A DNA stretch of 64,000 nucleotides from assembly GCA_002346645.1 (NCBI GenBank), contig DEAD01000012.1, positions 1-64,000 of the forward strand, given 5' to 3'. The notes under the pieces are model-generated. The model saw nothing but the letters and a program-made list of their open reading frames with translations. It made no database searches and was not told where the DNA came from. Positions 16,721 through 24,777 of this stretch are shown here, one piece after another (within the stretch, counting starts at the first letter, position 1; each line of letters begins with the position of its first letter). The position numbers and the translations under genes were made by a program. The stretch is from Dehalococcoidia bacterium UBA2991 (GTDB lineage Bacteria; Chloroflexota; Dehalococcoidia; Tepidiformales; Tepidiformaceae).

Positions 16721-17945
16721 TTCCAAACATCCGTTTAGCTTCCTCAAGCGCATTCAAAAGCGCATCGACCTCGTGCTCTTCATTGTAAATGTAGAAGCTC
16801 GCCCGGTTCGTTGCTGGGACGTTTAAGTAGCGCATTAGTAATTGGGCACAGTGGTGACCTGCTCGAATAGCAATTCCGTATGCATCGACGATAGTACTTA
16901 CATCATGAGGGTGAACACCGTCCACTTCGAAGCTAACTGCACCTCCACGAGCCTCTATGTCTCGTGGTCCGTGAACCGTGATCCCGCCGGAGCTTTCTAG
17001 GGCATCAATCGCGTAGGCAGTGATGTGCTTTTCGTGTTCGCGAACGTTTTCCATCCCAAGGTCATGCAGGTAATCCAGGGCAGTGCCAAAGGCGATTACG
17101 TCTGCGATGTTTGGTGTACCGGCTTCGAATTTGTGAGGTCCTTCAGCCCAGGTGGATCCCTCAGGCCTAACGATGGAGATCATCTCTCCCCCACCCAGGA
17201 AGGGGTCCATTTCTGCAAGGAGCCCAGGGCGTGCCCAAAGGACGCCCACTCCGGTCGGCCCCAACATCTTGTGGGCCGAGAAGGCAAATACATCGCATCC
17301 CAGTTGATTTACATCTACTGGTAGGTGAGGTGCACTCTGGGCTCCGTCAACAATCAGGAGTGCTCCTACTGCATGTGTCATTTCCGCGATCTCTGCGATG
17401 GGATTAATTGTTCCCAACACGTTCGACATGTGAGTGATGCTTACTAACTTTGTTCGGTTTCCGATCATTTTTCGCAGGGAGTCGATCTGCAGGAGCCCGT
17501 TAGGGGCGATATCCGCATATCGCAGGCGAGCGCCTGTTCGGGCCGCCAAAAGCTGCCAGGGGACGATGTTGGAATGGTGCTCCATTAGCGAGAGTACGAT
17601 TTCATCGTCTTCCTGAAGGTTTGCGTCTCCCCAGGCGCGCGCAACCAGGTTGAGTGATTCCGTCGTGTTACGTGTGAAAACAATGTCCTCAGTATTCGTT
17701 GCTCCGATATGTTTGGAGGCTTTGGCGCGCACGTCCTCGTACGCTTTTGTTGCTTCGACTGCGAGGGTATGGATGCCGCGGTGGATGTTGGCGTTCTGGG
17801 TTTCGTAGTAGTGCACTAGGGATTCGATTACTGGGCGTGGCTTCTGTGTAGTTGCGGCATTATCCAGGTAGGCGAGTGGATGGCCGTTAATCTGGCGTTC
17901 CAGGATAGGGAAGTCCTTACGCAGCTGAGCAGGTTGGATACTCAT
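16695..17945 (-). CDS. sufS: Cysteine desulfurase SufS
   Basis: The 416-residue class II cysteine desulfurase releases sulfur from L-cysteine for cluster building, using PLP. The PLP lysine is in FAFSAHKMLGPTG (about residue 229), and the catalytic Cys in AIRAGHHCAQLLM (about 367). A substrate-channel HHSNIVPWQ segment is also present. Its ATG overlaps the sufD stop (ATGA), and its end overlaps sufU, so the operon is translationally coupled throughout this section. Confidence 0.96.
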   Translation of the reverse strand: MSIQPAQLRKDFPILERQINGHPLAYLDNAATTQKPRPVIESLVHYYETQNANIHRGIHTLAVEATKAYEDVRAKASKHIGATNTEDIVFTRNTTESLNLVARAWGDANLQEDDEIVLSLMEHHSNIVPWQLLAARTGARLRYADIAPNGLLQIDSLRKMIGNRTKLVSITHMSNVLGTINPIAEIAEMTHAVGALLIVDGAQSAPHLPVDVNQLGCDVFAFSAHKMLGPTGVGVLWARPGLLAEMDPFLGGGEMISIVRPEGSTWAEGPHKFEAGTPNIADVIAFGTALDYLHDLGMENVREHEKHITAYAIDALESSGGITVHGPRDIEARGGAVSFEVDGVHPHDVSTIVDAYGIAIRAGHHCAQLLMRYLNVPATNRASFYIYNEEHEVDALLNALEEAKRMFGNVDSRTAV

Positions 17946-19177
17946 GCTTCGGCTCCCAGGGCCTGCAGCTTTGCCTCAATCACCGCATTGAGCTCTTGGC
18001 GTACGCTCTCAACGAGGGCGCTTCGATCCAGTGGTTCACCGAGGAAGCCCCGCACCAAGAGCTCTACAGCTCCTTCACGCGTTAGCCCTCGGGATTGAAT
18101 GTAGAACAACTCTTCTTCGTCGACTGGCCCTGCGGTAGCGCCGTGGCTAACACGGGCAACATCGTTGGTGAGGATTTCGAGAACGGGGTCGCTGTCCGCC
18201 TTAGCTGAACGGCTTAGGAGGAGGTTCCTGTTCTCTTGGTTTGCGTCTGAACGGCGCCCTTCAAGTCCCACTTTAGTTACGCCGTAATACACTGCCCGGG
18301 AGCGATCTCCCAGGGCTGATTTGAATAGCAAATCACTGCGTGTGTCTTCGGCGATATGGTCCTGGAGGGTATAGAAATCAATGTGTTCGTCACTGGCTCC
18401 TACGGAAAGCCCGTACAGTTCGCTGGACGAACCGCGCCCCTCTAGTGAGGAGGCGATGTGGCTCTTCACCAAAAGCCCCCCTGTTACTAGACTCAGGCTT
18501 CGCACTGCAGAGTCTCTCTCTGTGATGGCGCGTTGTTCTGAGAAGACCCGCGTTTTTGTGCCCCAATGATGTAGGGACGTGTAGTGGACGACTGCTCCCG
18601 GCCCCACTAGTAATTCGACAACAGGTAGCGCTGCTAGTGGTTCGTCGCATGAACGGTACTCTTCAATAATGCTTAGCCGGCTGTTGTCTCCCGCTACAAT
18701 CAGGGTGTGGGGTGTTACTAGCGCGCCCGCTGTATTGAACTCGCGGGTGAGTCGAACAGGTTCAGGTACCTCGGTGTTTGGTTTTGTCTCCACCAGCAAG
18801 CCGTTTTGAAGGAAGGCATAGTGCAATGCGGAAATGCGGTTGCTATTGACTGCCACTGCTTTTCCTAGCCGGCCGAGGGCGCCCTCACGGCCGGCTTCTT
18901 CAAAGGGGGTCACAGACAGGCCCTCTATTGTGGTTGGGTTATCTGTGGAGGGGTTAGTTCCGAGTGACGGCACAAACCCGTCGAGTTCGAGGGCTGCGGG
19001 GTCGACATATTTCCAGGGACGATCATGTGAGGGGGATGGCATCGCAGATTTATTGAGTGCTTCTGCTGCTTGGGTGCGGTGCGCTGAGACTGTGGGAACG
19101 TCGTTTAGGGCGTCTCCCAGGGCGCGGCTCGCCTTGGGCGTAAGCGCAGAGGCGACTGTGCTCGGGGCTACTGACAT
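17942..19177 (-). CDS. sufD: Fe-S cluster assembly scaffold subunit SufD
   Basis: SufD (411 residues) forms the SufBC2D scaffold with SufB and the ATPase SufC. The C-terminal SUF core is recognisable by the run of beta-helix strands ending in QSRGLTREGAVELLVRGF, shared with SufB. The N-terminal RPWKYVDPAALEL segment is typical of SufD. The start has an AAGGAG ribosome site about 10 nt upstream. It follows sufB after an 86-nt gap in which no gene is seen. Confidence 0.94.
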   Translation of the reverse strand: MSVAPSTVASALTPKASRALGDALNDVPTVSAHRTQAAEALNKSAMPSPSHDRPWKYVDPAALELDGFVPSLGTNPSTDNPTTIEGLSVTPFEEAGREGALGRLGKAVAVNSNRISALHYAFLQNGLLVETKPNTEVPEPVRLTREFNTAGALVTPHTLIVAGDNSRLSIIEEYRSCDEPLAALPVVELLVGPGAVVHYTSLHHWGTKTRVFSEQRAITERDSAVRSLSLVTGGLLVKSHIASSLEGRGSSSELYGLSVGASDEHIDFYTLQDHIAEDTRSDLLFKSALGDRSRAVYYGVTKVGLEGRRSDANQENRNLLLSRSAKADSDPVLEILTNDVARVSHGATAGPVDEEELFYIQSRGLTREGAVELLVRGFLGEPLDRSALVESVRQELNAVIEAKLQALGAEA

Positions 19178-19263
19178 GCGGTTCGCACTCCTTTATGGCG
19201 CACAGTACGCGGGCGGTTGCCGTCGTTGGCTTTGCCTTGCGTGGGGTGGTTTAGTTGCCAGTC

Positions 19264-20670
19264 CTAGCCGATAGCGCCTTCCATTTGCAGTTCGATCAGC
19301 CTATTGAGCTCGACCGCATACTCCATCGGAAGTTCCTTCACTATTGGTTCCACGAAACCATTAACTATCATCTTGGCGGCAGCATCCTCGCTCAGGCCGC
19401 GGCTCTGTAGGTAAAAGAGCTGCTCCTCGCTCAGTTTGGATACGTAGGCCTCATGTTCAATAGACACATCGGGGGCGTCTACTTCCATGGTGGGATAGGT
19501 GTCTGATCGTGAGTCCTCGTCAAGCAGAAGAGCATCACAACGCACGCTTGAGCGTACGTTGTCGCAGCCTTCATAGACCTTTAGGAGGCCGCGATAGCTA
19601 GTTCGACCGCCGTCCTTACTCAGGGACTTGGAAACGATGGTTGAAGTTGTATCAGGGGCCATATGGACTACCTTGCCCCCCGCGTCTTGGTGTTGTCCTT
19701 CACCGGCGAATGCTAGCGAAAGGATCTCTCCGTGCGCGCCCGGCTCCATCAGGAAAACGCTAGGAAACTTCATGGTTAGCTTCGAACCTAGGTTGCCGTC
19801 GACCCATTCCATCACGGCGTCCTCGTATGCGGCTGCGCGTTTAGTTACTAGGTTGAAGACATTATTCGACCAGTTTTGGATAGTTGTATACCGGACGCGG
19901 GCACCCTTCTTGACGATGATCTCTACGACTGCGCTGTGAAGTGAGTCACTGCTGTAGGTCGGTGCGGTGCAGCCCTCAACATAGTGAACTTGACTGCCTT
20001 CGTCCGCGATGATCAGGGTCCTTTCGAACTGCCCCATATTTTCAGTATTAATTCGGAAGTAGGCCTGTAGGGGAATGTCGACCTTCACGCCCTTCGGCAC
20101 ATAGATGAATGAACCGCCTGACCAGACTGCGCTATTAAGGGCAGCGTATTTGTTGTCTCCAGAAGGTATGACCGTACCAAAGTGCTCCTTAACGATGTCC
20201 TCGTGTTCAGCAAGAGCTTGGTCCATTCCGAGGAACACTACGCCGAGCTTCTCCAGGTCCTCACGAATATTGTGGTACACCACTTCAGAGTCATACTGTG
20301 CGCCCACGCCGGCTAGGAATTTCTTCTCAGCCTCGGGTATCCCCAGCTTGTCGAACGTCCGCCGAATGTAATCAGGGACGTCATCCCAGGAGCGTTCATC
20401 TCGGTCTGTTGCCCGAACGAAGTAGTGAATATTGTCAAAGTCTATTGTTTCAAGAAGGTCCGTCCCCCAAGGGGGGTTTTCCATCTCGTTGAAGCGCTCG
20501 AGTGCGTTTAGGCGGTACTCGAGCATCCATTGTGGCTCGTCCTTCAGTTCCGAGATGGTCTTTACGATTTCGGACGTGAGTCCCTTGTTCGCTTTGTAAA
20601 GGGCTTCCTCTTCGTCGTGGAAGCCCCACTTGTAGCCGTCGTCGCGAACTAGTTCAGGTGATGCGGTCAT
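19264..20670 (-). CDS. sufB: Fe-S cluster assembly scaffold subunit SufB
   Basis: SufB (468 residues, full length) is the scaffold on which the nascent Fe-S cluster forms. Typical stretches include KWGFHDEEE near the N-terminus, [22 protein letters not shown] in the middle, and [16 protein letters not shown] near the C-terminus. SRGLSEDAA and the [12 protein letters not shown] segment match the family closely. A strong AAGGAG ribosome site precedes the ATG, 15 nt after sufC. No intein is present, although sufB is a common intein host. Confidence 0.97.
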   Translation of the reverse strand: MTASPELVRDDGYKWGFHDEEEALYKANKGLTSEIVKTISELKDEPQWMLEYRLNALERFNEMENPPWGTDLLETIDFDNIHYFVRATDRDERSWDDVPDYIRRTFDKLGIPEAEKKFLAGVGAQYDSEVVYHNIREDLEKLGVVFLGMDQALAEHEDIVKEHFGTVIPSGDNKYAALNSAVWSGGSFIYVPKGVKVDIPLQAYFRINTENMGQFERTLIIADEGSQVHYVEGCTAPTYSSDSLHSAVVEIIVKKGARVRYTTIQNWSNNVFNLVTKRAAAYEDAVMEWVDGNLGSKLTMKFPSVFLMEPGAHGEILSLAFAGEGQHQDAGGKVVHMAPDTTSTIVSKSLSKDGGRTSYRGLLKVYEGCDNVRSSVRCDALLLDEDSRSDTYPTMEVDAPDVSIEHEAYVSKLSEEQLFYLQSRGLSEDAAAKMIVNGFVEPIVKELPMEYAVELNRLIELQMEGAIG

Positions 20671-20685
20671 TGAGCCCTTCTCCTT

Positions 20686-21444
20686 TTAAGCACTTGATAC
20701 GGCCGTTTCGATGGAGTCGTATCCGTTGGCCTCTAGCTCTTCTGCGAGGTCGGGGCCGCCTGAGCGCACAATGCGCCCATCTATAAGTACGTGTACGAAC
20801 TGTGGCTTGATGTAGTTGAGTAGCCGCTGATAGTGAGTGATTAGTAGCAGGCCCATGTCCTGGTTCATTAATGCGTTGACACCGTCTGCGACGGTTCGGA
20901 GGGCATCAATATCAAGTCCGGAGTCGGTCTCATCTAGGACGGCCATGCTTGGCTGCAACATGGCTAGTTGCAGCATCTCTGCTCGCTTTTTTTCCCCGCC
21001 ACTAAATCCATCGTTCAGGTAACGACGGGCAAAGTCACGGTCTACCTTAAGGAGCTCCATCTTTGCGAACAGCTCTTCTCGAAACTCCCGCACAGGCACT
21101 TCTTCTCCGCGGACGGCATTGACTGCTTGACGTAGAAAGTTCACAACGGTTACGCCTGGTACTGCCACAGGATATTGGAAGGCGAGAAAGAGCCCCCGTC
21201 GTGCGCGTTCGTCTGGGGCCATCCCGATGAGCTCATCGCCAAGGAATCGAATCTCACCGCCGGTGACGGCGTAGCGAGGATTTCCCATTAGCGTATTTGC
21301 GAGGGTGCTCTTGCCGGACCCATTCGGCCCCATGATGGCGTGAACTTCCCCTGGTCGAACGGCAAGGTCCAGTCCCTTGAGGATTTCCTTGCCCGCCACA
21401 TCGGCGTGTAAGGCATTGATTTCGAGAAGCGATGCTTCGTTCAT
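20686..21444 (-). CDS. sufC: Fe-S cluster assembly ATPase SufC
   Basis: SufC (252 residues) is the ABC-type ATPase that drives the SufBC2D complex. It contains Walker A GPNGSGKSTL (about residues 39-48), the family-specific signature FSGGEKKRAEMLQ (about 150) and Walker B MAVLDETDSGLD. SufC is cytosolic and lacks a membrane partner. The ATG overlaps the stop of the sufR-like regulator (ATGA), so the regulator and operon are co-translated. Confidence 0.97.
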   Translation of the reverse strand: MNEASLLEINALHADVAGKEILKGLDLAVRPGEVHAIMGPNGSGKSTLANTLMGNPRYAVTGGEIRFLGDELIGMAPDERARRGLFLAFQYPVAVPGVTVVNFLRQAVNAVRGEEVPVREFREELFAKMELLKVDRDFARRYLNDGFSGGEKKRAEMLQLAMLQPSMAVLDETDSGLDIDALRTVADGVNALMNQDMGLLLITHYQRLLNYIKPQFVHVLIDGRIVRSGGPDLAEELEANGYDSIETAVSSA

Positions 21445-22097
21445 ACGTTCCCTTCGATGGCTTTACTGGTGATGCCCTCTTGTTCGCTCTGCAGTTGGAC
21501 GAGGTACTCGCACATGGGCGCCCCGTCCACGATACGCTCGATCTGTTTGACTGCACTGCCAATAAGGAGGCTGATAGCCTGTCGGTCTGCCTCGCAGGGT
21601 AGCTGGGACAGTTGCGCTGCCTGCGGATAAGGGCAGCAGGAGTTGAGTAGATGAAAGCCATCCGCCTCGGCCCGCCATGTCTCCAGGATGCCTTCGCTTC
21701 GAAGGCTATTGGTGACGTCCTCTATGCGGTCTTCCCCGCTGCGATTCTCCTGGATCTCATCCCGATGGCGCTCTGCTAGCGAGACCGCCACTCTAGTTGC
21801 TACGGCTTTGTCGATTTGTTCTTCACCTAACGATTTGAGGATACGAGCAAACAGGTCTGCATAGGCGATGGGAGCCTCGCCTGCACCCTTTGAGGTGGGA
21901 TACCAACTCAAGAAGGGGCGGCCAGCTGCCTGTTTCACGGGACGCGACTCGATAAGGCCATCAGCTCGTAGGTGGTCAAGCTGCCTCCTGGCGGCTGACT
22001 CTGTCAGAGTGAGTGCTTCTGCTAGTGCTTCTACGCGCGTGCCATGGTGCTTGAGAACATATTCAAGCACGTGTTCTCGTGTCCGGTGTTGGTGCAC
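21441..22097 (-). CDS. sufR: SufR-like Fe-S sensing transcriptional regulator
   Basis: A winged-helix regulator of 218 residues if started at GTG 22097. An N-terminal ArsR/DeoR-type helix-turn-helix (ALAEALTLTESAARRQLDHL) is followed by a C-terminal cysteine-bearing domain: CCPYPQAAQ, LPCEAD and PMCEYL. These match the Fe-S ligating region of SufR, the repressor of suf operons. GTG 22097 is chosen because a good promoter (TTGTCT-17-TACGAT) ends 6 nt before it and no ribosome site exists. A GTG at 22211 would give 256 residues but begins upstream of that promoter. Control of its own suf operon is inferred from position. Confidence 0.88.
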   Translation of the reverse strand: MHQHRTREHVLEYVLKHHGTRVEALAEALTLTESAARRQLDHLRADGLIESRPVKQAAGRPFLSWYPTSKGAGEAPIAYADLFARILKSLGEEQIDKAVATRVAVSLAERHRDEIQENRSGEDRIEDVTNSLRSEGILETWRAEADGFHLLNSCCPYPQAAQLSQLPCEADRQAISLLIGSAVKQIERIVDGAPMCEYLVQLQSEQEGITSKAIEGNV

Positions 22098-22103
22098 TTG
22101 CTG

Positions 22104-22132
22104 ATCGTAGTAGAGAGAGTCCTCACAGACAA
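22104..22132 (-). promoter_or_regulatory. sufR promoter with -35 TTGTCT and -10 TACGAT
   Basis: On the minus strand TTGTCT (22127-22132) and TACGAT (22104-22109) are separated by exactly 17 nt. Transcription would start about at the GTG of sufR, giving a leaderless mRNA. This is the best promoter in the window. Confidence 0.6.
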
Positions 22133-22156
22133 TCCTTTTCTCTACCTTTTTGTAGA
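22110..22156. promoter_or_regulatory. Inverted repeats around the sufR promoter, candidate operator
   Basis: A 7-bp perfect inverted pair, GTAGAGA at 22110-22116 and TCTCTAC at 22139-22145, brackets the -35 box. A third half-site GTAGA lies at 22152-22156 and pairs with the TCTAC of the second. The spacing suits a dimeric repressor such as SufR. It is not the cyanobacterial SufR box, so this is inference. Confidence 0.35.
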
Positions 22157-22272
22157 AAAACACTTTGGGGTAGCGGTGGATCTCAAAGTTAATGTGGGGG
22201 TGGCCTATCACGGCAGTAAGGGGTTCGAGTTGGGGTTAGGGACTAGAGCACTGCTGACAGCTTCGGGGTTTA

Positions 22273-23388
22273 TTAGGTTCCCGCGCTAAGGGCGCTAAGG
22301 GCGCTAAGGGCTATCTTCCAAGAAGGTCCGATTTGCTCCCAGGAGAAACGCCTCGCCGAGGCTTGCAGTTCAGTTTCGCTAGCGTTGTTCTGGGGGGAAC
22401 TGATTGCCCGTCTGGTTAAATCGAGTAGGTCTGCTTCTTTCTCATAGAGGCAGCGCTTGTGAAGTGACTCTGGTACTAGCGCTGGATAGTTATATCGGTG
22501 GGGTGCGATTGGCAGGCACCCGCAAAACATTGCCTCGACAGTTGAGATACCGAAAAACTCATGGCGGGTGCTGCTAATACTGATGTTTGATTCCCATAGG
22601 AGCTGGGCGTAATTCTCGCGTCCCTCCACTGGCCCGAACTGGACCAAACGTTTCCCGAGCGTAGTAGGTAGTTCCTGCATTGCAGGGCTTGGGTTGTCCC
22701 CCTTCTCTCCAGCCACGGCAACACGGAAATCAAGCCCCTCCTCGGCTAACGTTGTAACCGTCCTCACAAATGCCTCCGGTGACTTATCAAACTCCCAACG
22801 GTGATTCCAAAGGATGAGAGGAGAGTCAGATCTCGTTGCCTGGGTTGCTGGCCGTTTTCCCAGGGATACCAAATCAACCCCGACTGAAAGCACCGTGCTC
22901 TTTGCGCGTATTGCAGAGATGCCCTCGCGTGTTAGCCAGTTATTGGGTTGATCCTCAAGGTGTTCTAACGCCTGTAGAAAGTCATTGAGGTGGTATTCGG
23001 AGTTGAACGCTACTTGTTCTGCAGCCAAGGCAGATAGGTAGTTTATCTGTCCGAACCAGGAGTTCAGTTTGGTTCCCCGCAGGCGCGGATACGTAAGCTG
23101 GTTTTCATGCATAAACAGAAGGACAGGTGTCCGTTCGAACTGGGGACGGGTTAATGAGAGGAATGTCGATAGATCGAGCATGTCCGACACTAGAAGAAAA
23201 TCAAACCGCTTTTCCTGTTGTGATACCTGCCTAGCTAATAACTGTGCTCCCATTCGCATGCGCCGCCGCCACTGCTGTCCCGGCAGGGTTAGGAGCTCCA
23301 GATCATGCCCCCCATGCTTGAGCAAGCCGTTGGCGAACGTACGGTGGCTTCCGCCGAAAAATGGCTCTATGAACAACCCTCGAGACAT
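22273..23388 (-). CDS. tRNA-queuosine alpha-mannosyltransferase (QTMAN, DUF3524)
   Basis: This 371-residue GT-B glycosyltransferase begins with the DUF3524 hallmark FIEPFFGGSHRTFANGL, followed by LLTLPGQQWRRRMR. These are the defining N-terminal motifs of the enzyme that adds mannose to queuosine in tRNA-Asp. The C-terminal half carries the donor-sugar site (HEFFGISTVEAMFCGCLPI). ATG 23388 is preferred over TTG 23394. It lies 10 nt after the HAD gene. Queuosine transport and QueF genes are at 50-52 kb, supporting the pathway. The C-terminus ends in three LSA repeats. Confidence 0.88.
   Translation of the reverse strand: MSRGLFIEPFFGGSHRTFANGLLKHGGHDLELLTLPGQQWRRRMRMGAQLLARQVSQQEKRFDFLLVSDMLDLSTFLSLTRPQFERTPVLLFMHENQLTYPRLRGTKLNSWFGQINYLSALAAEQVAFNSEYHLNDFLQALEHLEDQPNNWLTREGISAIRAKSTVLSVGVDLVSLGKRPATQATRSDSPLILWNHRWEFDKSPEAFVRTVTTLAEEGLDFRVAVAGEKGDNPSPAMQELPTTLGKRLVQFGPVEGRENYAQLLWESNISISSTRHEFFGISTVEAMFCGCLPIAPHRYNYPALVPESLHKRCLYEKEADLLDLTRRAISSPQNNASETELQASARRFSWEQIGPSWKIALSALSALSAGT
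22283..22309. repeat. 9-bp tandem repeat, three copies
   Basis: GCGCTAAGG is repeated three times without change at the 3' end of the queuosine mannosyltransferase gene. It encodes the tripeptide LSA three times on the minus strand, just before the stop. Confidence 0.9.
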
Positions 23389-23398
23389 GACCAAAAGG

Positions 23399-23788
23399 CT
23401 ACATGTTTGGCGGTGCTGTTAGTTTGTCAGCGATCTCCAGTAGCTCGCGATCGTTCTCATTCACCTCTTTGTATTGAGAAACACAGTAACCGCCATACTT
23501 CTCAACTAAATACCAATCGTCGTCAATGATCAGATCTGGTGAGGGGTCCACTCGGGGATGTTTATCGAAGCACCCATCAACCCACTCTGTCAGGCCATGC
23601 TTTTTTACGGTGCGCTCGCTGTAGAGTTGGCCGCCTGCTGACCAGACGTAAACAGAGTGACCTGCCTCCTTGAGGAGAGCCATGGCTTCTTGTGCTCCTG
23701 GTCGTAATGAGCTCATCTCTTGGGTGGTGTAAACCAAGGTGTGGTCCACGTCGAAGTACACATTGAGAGACTTGAGTGTCTCGGTCAT
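23399..23788 (-). CDS. HAD-superfamily hydrolase-like protein
   Basis: The 129-residue protein has the HAD motif I FDVDHTLVYTT (about residues 12-22), motif II VWSAGG (about 49-54) and a DDDW motif IV near residue 91. The cap domain is minimal, as in C0-type HAD proteins. A phosphatase function is likely but the substrate is unknown. It lies between the 140-aa unknown gene (10 nt) and the mannosyltransferase (10 nt), in a probable operon. Length is short for a free-standing HAD enzyme but nothing indicates truncation. Confidence 0.78.
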   Translation of the reverse strand: MTETLKSLNVYFDVDHTLVYTTQEMSSLRPGAQEAMALLKEAGHSVYVWSAGGQLYSERTVKKHGLTEWVDGCFDKHPRVDPSPDLIIDDDWYLVEKYGGYCVSQYKEVNENDRELLEIADKLTAPPNM

Positions 23789-23798
23789 TTTTTAGGCT

Positions 23799-24221
23799 TT
23801 ATGCCTCGGTGATCGTTAGGCCCCACACTGGGCGATAGCGCCAGGTGCGAATGCCTTTGTAGTTGATATTGTGCTTCCGGCAGAGGCGCTTTGCCTCTTG
23901 TACTTGTCCTGACGGCACATAGAGCAGGAGGTCTCCCATCTCTGAATAGGGCAGCCAGAATTTTTCTGCTTTTTCGTCACAGACTGAGTCAGCTGTTTCT
24001 ATTTGTGCCATGAACTGTAGCCACTGCCCTGGCCTCCGCACGACTACGATGTCGGGGTAGAGCGGTTCACCCTCCCATTCACCTACCGAGATGGATGGTT
24101 CAGGGTTATTGGTGAGTGTTTCAAGCTCCGGGTGGGCATCGCTTGGGTAAGGGAATCGAGTCTCGGCGATCTCTGCGACCGTGCCCGTATGACGTTGATC
24201 TCGAAGGTATTTTACCGGCAA
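23799..24221 (-). CDS. Uncharacterised 140-aa protein, possible PD-(D/E)xK-like fold
   Basis: I do not recognise a named family. The protein has no membrane segment. The core YPDIVVVRRPG followed by FMAQIETADSV, then EMGDLLLYVPSG, gives the D...(V/I)E strand pattern of divergent PD-(D/E)xK nuclease-fold proteins, but the expected Lys is Thr. The unknown protein at 7156 shows the same VETA element. The start appears to be TTG at 24219-24221, with GGAG 8 nt upstream. It lies 29 nt after the biotinyl-subunit gene and leads into the HAD and mannosyltransferase genes. Confidence 0.6.
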   Translation of the reverse strand: MPVKYLRDQRHTGTVAEIAETRFPYPSDAHPELETLTNNPEPSISVGEWEGEPLYPDIVVVRRPGQWLQFMAQIETADSVCDEKAEKFWLPYSEMGDLLLYVPSGQVQEAKRLCRKHNINYKGIRTWRYRPVWGLTITEA

Positions 24222-24250
24222 CGAGCGGGCTCCTTTCGGGCGGTTGCGCC

Positions 24251-24775
24251 CTATTCCAGGATGACGAGAATCTCGCCCTCTGATACCTGTGCGCCTTCGG
24301 TTACCGATACTTCTTTGACGGTGCCGTCCTTGGGCGCATTGATTTCATTCTCCATTTTCATCGCTTCGAGAACTAGCAGAAGCTGACCCGTTTCCACGGT
24401 ATCACCCACCTTTGCCTCGACTCGTAGAACCTTACCCGATAGCTGCGCCGCCACGCCCCCTGGTACGTTGGATGGAGCAGGGCTACTGGCTTTGTTGGAA
24501 GAGTCTGAGGTTCTCGTTGTGGTGCGCTGGGAACCGCCACCTAGGGATCCTTCGTATTCCAATGTGAACGGACGATGGTCAACCTCGATGGGCATTCCTG
24601 ACATACGTTGGTCTTCGGGTGGTAATGCCACGCGGTAGCTTGTAGGTCCTGCGGTGACAGTGTCATAGGCGTCTCCCCTTACGATAGAAATAGGGAACTC
24701 TTCCCCATCGACGACAACTGTGTTGCCGTGAACCGCCACCTCATAGGAACGTCCGCCGATTGTTACTTTTGCCAT
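24251..24775 (-). CDS. Biotin carboxyl carrier protein
   Basis: A 174-residue biotinyl subunit of a carboxyltransferase. The biotin-attachment motif LEAMKMENEI is at the start of the C-terminal lipoyl/biotinyl domain (Lys at about residue 140), after a Pro/Ser/Thr-rich linker. The N-terminal part is a beta-rich segment seen in other BCCP-type proteins. ATG 24775 is chosen over the longer frame because MAKVTIGG is the normal beginning. The 5S-like gene ends 2 nt before this start. It probably shuttles CO2 between the flanking carboxyltransferase subunits. Confidence 0.92.
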   Translation of the reverse strand: MAKVTIGGRSYEVAVHGNTVVVDGEEFPISIVRGDAYDTVTAGPTSYRVALPPEDQRMSGMPIEVDHRPFTLEYEGSLGGGSQRTTTRTSDSSNKASSPAPSNVPGGVAAQLSGKVLRVEAKVGDTVETGQLLLVLEAMKMENEINAPKDGTVKEVSVTEGAQVSEGEILVILE

Positions 24776-24777
24776 GA

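Noticed and set aside
22098..22211. N-terminal extension of SufR from GTG 22211
   Set aside because: The extra 38 codons contain the promoter boxes, lack a ribosome site and have no winged-helix similarity.
22283..22309. CRISPR-like or mobile-element repeat
   Set aside because: Only 27 bases, directly adjacent copies without spacers, and inside a coding gene.
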